From assembly GCA_021845835.1 (NCBI GenBank), contig JAJZVE010000113.1:1-10465 (forward strand): a stretch of DNA of 10,465 nt. The letters run 5' to 3'. The DNA is from Pseudomonadota bacterium. GTDB lineage: Bacteria > Pseudomonadota > Alphaproteobacteria > Acetobacterales > Acetobacteraceae. The translations under genes and the position numbers were made by a program. Below the pieces are notes generated by a model. The model ran no database searches, had not been told where the DNA came from, and saw only the letters and a list, made by a program, of their open reading frames with translations. Positions 1 to 4,266 of the stretch are shown here, in pieces (the stretch's first letter is position 1; each line of letters begins with the position of its first letter).

Positions 1-193
1 AGCAAACATCGTACGATCCTGAGCCGGCATGCCCGATCGACACTCGACGCGCGGCGTCGATGTCTTCGAACAGCACAAGCTGACATTCACGCCTGACCAT
101 CAGCGCCGGCTCGGGCGGGGGCGCACCAGGTGCGAACGATTCGGCGGAAGCCGGTTCGAGAGCCGCCCGATTGCACAGCAACCGGTCGCACAT
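1..193 (-). CDS. possible partial reading frame running off the left edge, unrecognised
   Basis: On the minus strand an open frame starts at ATG 193-191, just after GGGAGG, and stays open for 64 codons to the window edge. About 70% of its codons end in G or C, and the part after residue 30 (MVRRECQLVLFEDIDAARR) reads like ordinary protein. I do not recognise it. The start lies inside the Tn3 transposase remnant, in another frame, so a real gene here could have been joined to that remnant by a deletion, or could begin at the internal ATG near position 98. Sixty-four open codons can arise by chance in GC-rich DNA, so confidence is low. Confidence 0.25.
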   Translation of the reverse strand, partial: MCDRLLCNRAALEPASAESFAPGAPPPEPALMVRRECQLVLFEDIDAARRVSIGHAGSGSYDVC

Positions 194-428
194 CCTCCCA
201 ATGGGCCTGGATCAGCGCCTCGTCAATCCGGCCGGCGATAAAGGGTTCCAAGGCCGGCCATTGGGAGGCAGGGCCGCAGGTATAGAGCCGACGGTCGTGC
301 AGGTTGGGAATGCGTGGGGCGAACCGGAATCCCAGCAAATGGCAGAGAGCGAACACATGATCGGAAACGCCCCCGCCATCGGTATGGTGCATAGTGATGG
401 TGATGTCGGCACCGTGGTAGAGCAGATC
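177..428 (-). pseudogene. Tn3-family transposase remnant (fragment of the catalytic domain)
   Basis: The minus-strand frame from 428 to about 177 (84 codons) matches a conserved part of Tn3-family TnpA: a DLLYHGADI segment, then HHTDGGGVSDHVFALCHLLG, FRFAPRIPNL and RAHW-like IQAHWED. In this family the block follows the second catalytic Asp and carries the FALCHLLGF signature. Only about 85 of roughly 1000 residues remain. Similarity stops abruptly at both sides: near 428, next to an XRE-gene remnant on the other strand, and near 177, where a different frame looks more coding. It belongs to a different branch from the intact Tn3 transposase at 4267-7221, whose equivalent segment reads [16 protein letters not shown]. 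It is therefore a relic of a second Tn3-family element and cannot be functional. Confidence 0.75.
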
Positions 429-440
429 CCCGTAGCGGAC

Positions 441-551
441 GATGAGATGGCCAAGCGTGAGACGCTGGAGCTGGTGCGTGCCCTCGACCGCCTTAGGCCT
501 GCGCAGCGCGACCAAATCGAAGCGATGATCCGAGCCCTGAGCGGACGGTAG
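441..551 (+). pseudogene. 3' remnant of an XRE/HTH-type regulator gene
   Basis: On the plus strand, 441 to the TAG at 549-551 encodes DEMAKRETLELVRALDRLRP and then AQRDQIEAMIRALSGR. The KRETLELVRA block followed by a short helical tail is the typical C-terminus of a common group of alphaproteobacterial XRE-family regulators, whose N-terminal half carries the helix-turn-helix. That half is absent: the frame runs upstream into antisense Tn3 sequence. The regulator encoded at 3383-4261 is the reverse case, having the helix-turn-helix but no such tail, so the two might derive from related genes. The family call rests on a short remembered motif and is tentative. Confidence 0.45.
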
Positions 552-559
552 GGATCGCG

Positions 560-769
560 TCAGCGGCGACTTGCCGTTGCTCGGCAGCGCGCAAGCCGAG
601 CGACGGTCGTCGAGACCGGGCGCCAGCCACCCTGCTCCGGGTCTGGGAGCCCCATGTCGTCGGTGTGGAGGTGGAGCCGCTTGCTCTTGGCTGCCGCGGC
701 GGGGTGGCTGTGCTGGAACGCCTTCAGCACATTTCTGGCGAAGACCTGGATCGCTGTAGTGCGCCTCAT
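560..769 (-). CDS. small hypothetical protein, translationally coupled
   Basis: This 69-residue frame starts at ATG 769-767, which overlaps the stop codon of the upstream gene in an ATGA arrangement (768-766 is TGA). Such overlaps usually mean translational coupling, which is the main argument that it is real. The protein is basic, with an N-terminal RRTTAIQVFARNVLKAF segment, an alanine/lysine stretch and a KRLHLHTDDMGLPDP segment. I see no signal peptide, membrane segment or known motif, and no function can be given. It ends ten bases from the convergent XRE remnant, so its 3' end may have been truncated or replaced when the transposon relic was deposited. Confidence 0.4.
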   Translation of the reverse strand: MRRTTAIQVFARNVLKAFQHSHPAAAAKSKRLHLHTDDMGLPDPEQGGWRPVSTTVARLARCRATASRR

Positions 770-1372
770 TCCATGGCCCTTTCCGCGTCCGCGATTGGCG
801 CCCAAGACCAAATTCGGACATCGAAGCTATCGTAGGACCAAACCTGCATCGCGTCCGATAGCACTACCCGTTCCAGCAGTTGGCCAAGAGGGGTTCCTGA
901 GGCGTCGTAAGGCCGCACGAGCAGCAGATAACGGGTCCTGGTGGGGGACCTGCTCAAGGCGCCTGACGTCGACCAGGAGGCTGTTGCCGGTGGCAGCTGC
1001 GATCTGCTCCATCGAGGGTACGATGGCGTTGGCGTCCAGGGAATATCGGGTCAGATCTCCGTGGCCATCGAAGCACTTGGGCTGGTAGCCCCCGCCGATA
1101 ACCTTGAGCTCCGCAACCATGGGGACGACGGGGTCGGAGCCGGTGGGCCGCATGCCTGCAAGGTCGGCAACGCCGCCTTGCGGATAGCGGGTCGCCAGGG
1201 CCTCACTCAGAGCCTTGTGACCTGCCGACGCTGGCACGCCGGCGATCAGATCGCGGAGGACGTCGATATTGGGGATTTCGGCGAGGGCCATCGGGACAAT
1301 CCATGCTGGGGCGTCCAAGGCTATGGGTACATTGACCATTTCGCGCAAGAGCAAATGTGCTGAGTCGGCCAC
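766..1372 (-). pseudogene. unrecognised plasmid gene with a one-base frameshift
   Basis: Two minus-strand frames make one protein. The first runs from GTG 1372 (or ATG 1339) through LLVDVRRLEQVP; the second takes over with TRTRYLLLVRPYDASGTPLG and ends at the TGA 768-766. The switch falls exactly on a run of five G (943-947, C on the coding strand): removing one base joins the two into about 201 residues. Beyond the run, the first frame turns into arginine/alanine-rich text typical of out-of-frame reading. I do not recognise the family; it appears soluble. The upstream end lies 9 bases from an iteron, with no clear ribosome binding site for either start. The run could hold a true mutation, a sequencing error or a programmed slip. 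Confidence 0.5.
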
Positions 1373-1380
1373 GGGGCGGC

Positions 1381-1636
1381 TGTGACCTACCGACGCGGTG
1401 TCGGCAAGTCACAGGCCTGGGGGAGGCGTGAGATGGGCGGTCGCTACCATCGCCTTGCCAAGCCGGCTTCTCACAGCGGACCTAGGCGCCGGCGGTTTCG
1501 TTGGCAGTCGCGGACCTGTGAATTACCGACGGCCGGCCGGACGCCGAACGTCGGTAGATCACAAGTCCGCCGGCGTCGGCGTCACGAAAAAGGCCGCCAC
1601 GGGGTGCCCGGGCGGCCTCTGTTGTGACTTACCGAC
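1381..1636. repeat. iteron cluster downstream of repA (six copies)
   Basis: Copies of the 14-bp element GTCGGNNNNTCACA occur at 1400-1413, 1462-1475 (one mismatch in the fixed bases) and 1550-1563 in plus orientation, and at 1381-1394, 1517-1530 and 1623-1636 in minus orientation (TGTGACTTACCGAC type). Two of the sets form inverted pairs, 1381/1400 and 1517/1550. The same element recurs upstream of repA. Short repeats of one sequence around a plasmid rep gene are normally binding sites for its initiator. Their place here, downstream of the gene and interleaved with its terminator, is less usual and could serve copy-number control by RepA titration or handcuffing, or be a second part of the origin. 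Confidence 0.75.
1587..1618 (-). terminator. intrinsic terminator of repA
   Basis: On the minus strand, AGGCCGCC (1618-1611) pairs perfectly with GGCGGCCT (1598-1591) across a 12-base loop and runs into a stretch of five T (1591-1587). It lies 27 bases past the repA stop codon, in the right orientation. Iteron 1623-1636 fits between the stop codon and the hairpin. Confidence 0.7.
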
Positions 1637-1644
1637 TCCTCGGG

Positions 1645-2574
1645 TCAGCGCTTGCGCCAGGGCAGGTACGGGACCGATTCGGGGATCGGCGGCCTCGACG
1701 GGTGCAGGACCAGCCCGCCCTTGCCTTCTTCAACTTTGGCCTCGGGGTAGACGGCCAGCGCGAAAGTCAAGTTGCGGAGGAATTCCGGTCGGAATTGGCG
1801 CACCGCCTTGTAGGAGCCGCCGAATTGCTGGTGCAGCGAAAGCCAGGAAATCGATGTCGGCGCGTCGATGGCGTGGAGTCTGTATGCGAGCCAGATGTAT
1901 ATGTCTATGGCGACAGGTAGATCGATGATTTGGCGGAGTGCCGGCTCCCACACTGGAACGGGGTGTTCTTTCAGCTTCTTGAAGAAGGTGCCGTTGAGCT
2001 CGACTGTGTCCTGCCACAAGGTCCCTTGCCGAGCATCATTTTTTTCCTTGAAGTGAATCGCGTTCTCGACGAAGGCGCCGTTGCTGCGCTTTTCGGATAC
2101 TTCGTCCTCTTCGAGGAAGGTTAGCCGGCAGGCCGAGATGCGTCGGGCCTGTTTGCGGATCTCCGCGTATTGTGACCCACCGACGCTGATGCCGACGCGA
2201 CGAAGGAATTCGTGTAGTGATCCGCCGAGCTCGACGACCGGGTTGTTGGTCTGGATGGCTCGGGTCTGGAGGTACAGCAGTTGGACTCGCGCTTTGGCGC
2301 CGTACGGGATGCCGATGTAGTCTTCGTTTCTGTCCCGGCCGCTCTCTACCAGTAGGGTGACCTTGTGGCCCTCCTTGCGCCAGAGTGGCTGCTTGCAGTC
2401 CTTGTAGGGCAGGGCGGTTAGGCAAAAGCCGGAGTGGGTGATGCCGAGACGCTCGCTTTCCTCGGCCAGAATCTCGGCCGCCATGTCGATGGCGAGCTTT
2501 TCGTGCTTGGTCGAGACCATCGACCGGGCGACGTCGCGTCCGTGCGTCAACACCAAATCGTGGATGCGGCTCAT
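1645..2574 (-). CDS. repA: plasmid replication initiator RepA (RepA_C family)
   Basis: This 309-residue protein is the replication initiator of the plasmid. It should bind the flanking iterons, open the AT-rich stretch at 2661-2700 and recruit the host helicase. It matches the RepA_C family of alphaproteobacterial plasmids along its length: an N-terminal helical segment (about 1-45), HSGFCLTALPYK (47-58), a GHKVTLLVESGR strand (69-80), GIPYGAKARVQLLYLQTRAI (88-107), RRISACRLTF (144-153), FFKKLKEHPVPV (197-208), AIDIYIWLAYRLH (222-234) and FALAVYPEA (271-279) near the end. Length is about normal for the family. The start is fixed by AGGAGG six bases before the ATG. The frame is intact and terminates just before a strong terminator. 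Iterons on both sides suggest autoregulated expression. The family is confident; genus is not. Confidence 0.92.
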   Translation of the reverse strand: MSRIHDLVLTHGRDVARSMVSTKHEKLAIDMAAEILAEESERLGITHSGFCLTALPYKDCKQPLWRKEGHKVTLLVESGRDRNEDYIGIPYGAKARVQLLYLQTRAIQTNNPVVELGGSLHEFLRRVGISVGGSQYAEIRKQARRISACRLTFLEEDEVSEKRSNGAFVENAIHFKEKNDARQGTLWQDTVELNGTFFKKLKEHPVPVWEPALRQIIDLPVAIDIYIWLAYRLHAIDAPTSISWLSLHQQFGGSYKAVRQFRPEFLRNLTFALAVYPEAKVEEGKGGLVLHPSRPPIPESVPYLPWRKR

Positions 2575-2579
2575 GGGTG

Positions 2580-2585
2580 CCTCCT
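2580..2585 (-). promoter_or_regulatory. ribosome binding site of repA
   Basis: A perfect AGGAGG on the minus strand (2585-2580) lies six bases before the ATG at 2574. It decides the repA start and suggests efficient initiation. Confidence 0.8.
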
Positions 2586-2599
2586 AGCCCTTGTGGCTA

Positions 2600-2616
2600 C
2601 GGATTCCACGAATCCG
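2600..2616. promoter_or_regulatory. palindrome in the repA leader, candidate operator
   Basis: CGGATTC (2600-2606), a three-base centre and GAATCCG (2610-2616) form a perfect inverted repeat between the repA ribosome binding site and the nearest iteron. Many iteron plasmids have an inverted repeat near the rep promoter where Rep dimers repress transcription. This one does not resemble the iteron, so it could instead bind another regulator or act as an RNA hairpin in the leader. I see no convincing promoter to anchor it. Confidence 0.4.
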
Positions 2617-2630
2617 GCCGGAAGGCAAGC

Positions 2631-2982
2631 TGTGAGTTGCCGACACCTGCCCTTGGGGGCTAGTTGTTTTTTTAGGTTATTAGATTCTCTATTTGATTCG
2701 TCGGCGACTCACAGGGGATTGCGCCGTTTCCCGTCAGTTTCTCACAGGGGGTTCCGCTGTTGTTCCGTCGGCAGATCACAAGCTGGCGTCGGCGGATTAC
2801 AGGGGACATCTCCGAGAGTCGGTAGATCACAGGGGATCAACTGTGACGCCCGCCACAGGGATTGTACGGCGTCAGCGGGGTGTCGGCAAATCACAGATTC
2901 GACGGCGCGGGGTGCCCCAGGCCTGTGACTTACCGACGCGGTGGAGGGGCCCGGTGCCGGTGTGAGGTGTCGGTAGGTCACA
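2631..2982. repeat. iteron cluster upstream of repA (nine copies), probable origin
   Basis: The 14-bp element GTCGGNNNNTCACA occurs at 2700-2713, 2733-2746 (degenerate), 2767-2780, 2788-2801 (ATTACA variant), 2818-2831, 2882-2895 and 2969-2982 in plus orientation, and at 2631-2644 and 2924-2937 in minus orientation. Several copies extend rightwards as AGGGGA. Start-to-start distances of the same-strand copies are 33, 34, 21, 30, 64 and 87 bases, mostly near whole helical turns, as expected if RepA binds along one face of the DNA. A weak further match lies at 2842-2855. With the AT-rich stretch inside it, this cluster is the best candidate for the replication origin. Confidence 0.85.
2661..2700. 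other. AT-rich stretch, probable DNA unwinding element
   Basis: In this otherwise very GC-rich window, 2661-2700 is almost free of GC-rich words. It includes an uninterrupted run of seven T near 2667-2673 followed by AGGTTATTAGATTCTC. It ends directly on the first iteron of the tight array (2700). AT-rich DNA beside iterons is where initiators usually melt the duplex. I see no clear DnaA box. A repA promoter reading leftwards could share this stretch. Confidence 0.55.
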
Positions 2983-3223
2983 AGTCGCCGCACCGGTGGT
3001 CTTGCTCTCCCGCTGCGTTTCCGCGCCGAATACGGTTGCGGGCCAGGATGCTCGGAACCAGTTCATCACGTAGAACACCCTAGCGCGCGGGGCGGCATGG
3101 CCGATAGCGCGACCAGGTCTTGGTCGGACGGTCACCTGGGTGGTCAAGCAACCTCGACACTCTATGGGCGGGCTCACTACCTCTCGCCACGATGGGGCGC
3201 TGCACAGCGTGACAGTCAGCATC
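2983..3223. other. unassigned DNA between the iterons and the next gene
   Basis: No convincing gene is visible here. Open frames on both strands are short, rich in arginine and proline, and overlap the iterons or the start of the neighbouring region. It may hold remains of older genes or part of the origin, but nothing specific can be supported. Confidence 0.3.
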
Positions 3224-3247
3224 GGAGGCGGGCACCAGCCCGCCTCC
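3224..3247 (-). terminator. perfect 10-bp hairpin behind the 3262-3846 gene
   Basis: GGAGGCGGGC (3224-3233) and GCCCGCCTCC (3238-3247) pair perfectly around a four-base loop, 14 bases after the stop codon of the minus-strand gene at 3262-3846. The place and stability suit a transcription terminator or mRNA 3'-end stabiliser. There is no T run on the minus strand after it, so it is not a classical intrinsic terminator. Confidence 0.4.
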
Positions 3248-3261
3248 AAGCGTTCCGCGCC

Positions 3262-3846
3262 TTAGTGCAACGCGACGAGCGGCGGAAGCGCCCGCAGCAC
3301 CAGCCCCTGCCGTGCCTTGCGGTGCACCTGCCGGCGGACAGCATCATCGGCGAATAGGCCAGAATCGACCCCCAGCGGTGACTTAGTCAGCCAGGCCAGG
3401 GTCTCGGCGTCGCGGCGCACGATGCGGCGCCGGACCTCGTCGGCACCCTGGGCCAGGACCCGCCGCCACTCCGCGCGGTGCCGGCTCTCCGACCCCTCCT
3501 CGGCCGCCCACTCGTTGAGTAGCTCGACGGCCCGGTTCAGTAGCTCGGGCTCGGTCGTCAGGCTGCGCGCGACGAGTCGGTGGGCGATCAGCCTCTTGCG
3601 CGCCTCCACGTCGGCGGTGGATACGAGCGAGGAGAGCACTGCCACCAGGTCGGGTCCGGCCCCGGTGAGGTCGATGCCCGCCGCTAGCCCCCACTCCGCC
3701 GCGCGTAGGTCCTCCTGGGCCAGCCAGGCCGGACGCGCGCCTCCCGGCACCAGCGGCACGCGGCTCTCGGCGGCTGGCAGGCGCCGCCTGATGTCGACAG
3801 CGTAGCCGAGTAGCGGCGAATCGACGGGGGCGGTCAATCCGCACAA
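3262..3846 (-). CDS. hypothetical helical plasmid protein
   Basis: About 194 residues if started at TTG 3846; the frame is open back to a TAG near 3872, so the true N-terminus may be lost or may be internal. From about residue 30 the sequence looks strongly coding: ARPAWLAQEDLRAAEWGLAA, VEARKRLIAHRLVARSL, LLNRAVELLNEWAAEEGSES, then DEVRRRIVRRDAETLAWLTK and a basic tail. It is predicted mostly alpha-helical, charged and soluble, with no signal peptide, membrane segment or catalytic motif that I recognise. It lies downstream of the XRE regulator on the same strand; that regulator's frame runs through it in another phase. A hairpin follows its stop. Function is unknown; a plasmid maintenance or regulatory role would be a guess. 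Confidence 0.55.
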   Translation of the reverse strand: MCGLTAPVDSPLLGYAVDIRRRLPAAESRVPLVPGGARPAWLAQEDLRAAEWGLAAGIDLTGAGPDLVAVLSSLVSTADVEARKRLIAHRLVARSLTTEPELLNRAVELLNEWAAEEGSESRHRAEWRRVLAQGADEVRRRIVRRDAETLAWLTKSPLGVDSGLFADDAVRRQVHRKARQGLVLRALPPLVALH

Positions 3847-4261
3847 GGGAAGCGTTCCGGCAATCGGCGCCTACACCCACGTTTCCAGCCGGTATGCGCC
3901 GTATCATTGCAAGCCGATCTCGGTGGCCGACGGCGAGGCGCTCCATGTCCTGGACGGTCACGGGGTCGGCTACGGCGGATCTCATCGCCGATGGCACGGC
4001 CTCACGAACGGCATCATCCATCCCCTCAAAGAAGTAGCTGACCGAGACGCCGAGCACGCGGGAAAAGTCGAACAGCCGGCTCGCCCCAACACGGTTGGCG
4101 CCTCGTTCGTACTTCTGCACCTGCTGGAAGGTCACGCCCAGAGCCGCACCGAGGCGCTCCTGGCTCATGCCAAGCAGGGTGCGGCACTGGCGCACCCGCG
4201 CGCCGACGTGGACGTCAATCGGATTGGGGGTAAACCCAACAGTCTTGTCACCAGCCGCCAA
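3383..4261 (-). CDS. XRE-family regulator with rebuilt start and out-of-frame tail
   Basis: Residues 12-80 are a clear XRE helix-turn-helix regulator of alphaproteobacterial type: PNPIDVHVGARVRQCRTLLG, then MSQERLGAALGVTFQQVQKY (32-51), ERGANRVGASRLF and LGVSVSYFFEGM. It should be a cytoplasmic DNA-binding dimer, target unknown. Two things are odd. The only start available is TTG 4261, six bases after the tnpA stop codon and inside the probable transposon end, so the native start seems to have been replaced. At the other end, the usual KRETLELVRA tail is missing after VADP (97-100), and from about residue 139 the frame runs through the downstream gene in the wrong phase, giving about 150 residues rich in R, G and P. 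The natural length would be about 130-140. It is probably a damaged gene; the DNA-binding domain itself is intact. Confidence 0.65.
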   Translation of the reverse strand: MAAGDKTVGFTPNPIDVHVGARVRQCRTLLGMSQERLGAALGVTFQQVQKYERGANRVGASRLFDFSRVLGVSVSYFFEGMDDAVREAVPSAMRSAVADPVTVQDMERLAVGHRDRLAMIRRIPAGNVGVGADCRNASLVRIDRPRRFAATRLRCRHQAAPASRREPRAAGAGRRASGLAGPGGPTRGGVGASGGHRPHRGRTRPGGSALLARIHRRRGGAQEADRPPTRRAQPDDRARATEPGRRATQRVGGRGGVGEPAPRGVAAGPGPGCRRGPAPHRAPRRRDPGLAD

Positions 4262-4266
4262 ATCGC

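Noticed and set aside
171..551. A 126-residue plus-strand open frame as one gene
   Set aside because: Its first 90 residues are antisense to the Tn3 remnant; only the last 36 look coding.
87..821. A 244-residue minus-strand open frame as one gene
   Set aside because: Only 177-428 has transposase similarity. The rest is antisense to the XRE remnant or out of phase with the 560-769 frame.
2649..2673. A plus-strand terminator ending in the seven-T run
   Set aside because: The stem would be only about four base pairs and there is no plus-strand gene to terminate; the T run is better explained as part of the AT-rich origin stretch.
1381..2982. Iteron clusters as a CRISPR array
   Set aside because: The repeats are only 14 bp, degenerate, in both orientations and unevenly spaced, and they flank a rep gene.
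2872..3249. A 125-residue minus-strand open frame
   Set aside because: It runs through three iterons and half of the hairpin and shows no protein family features.
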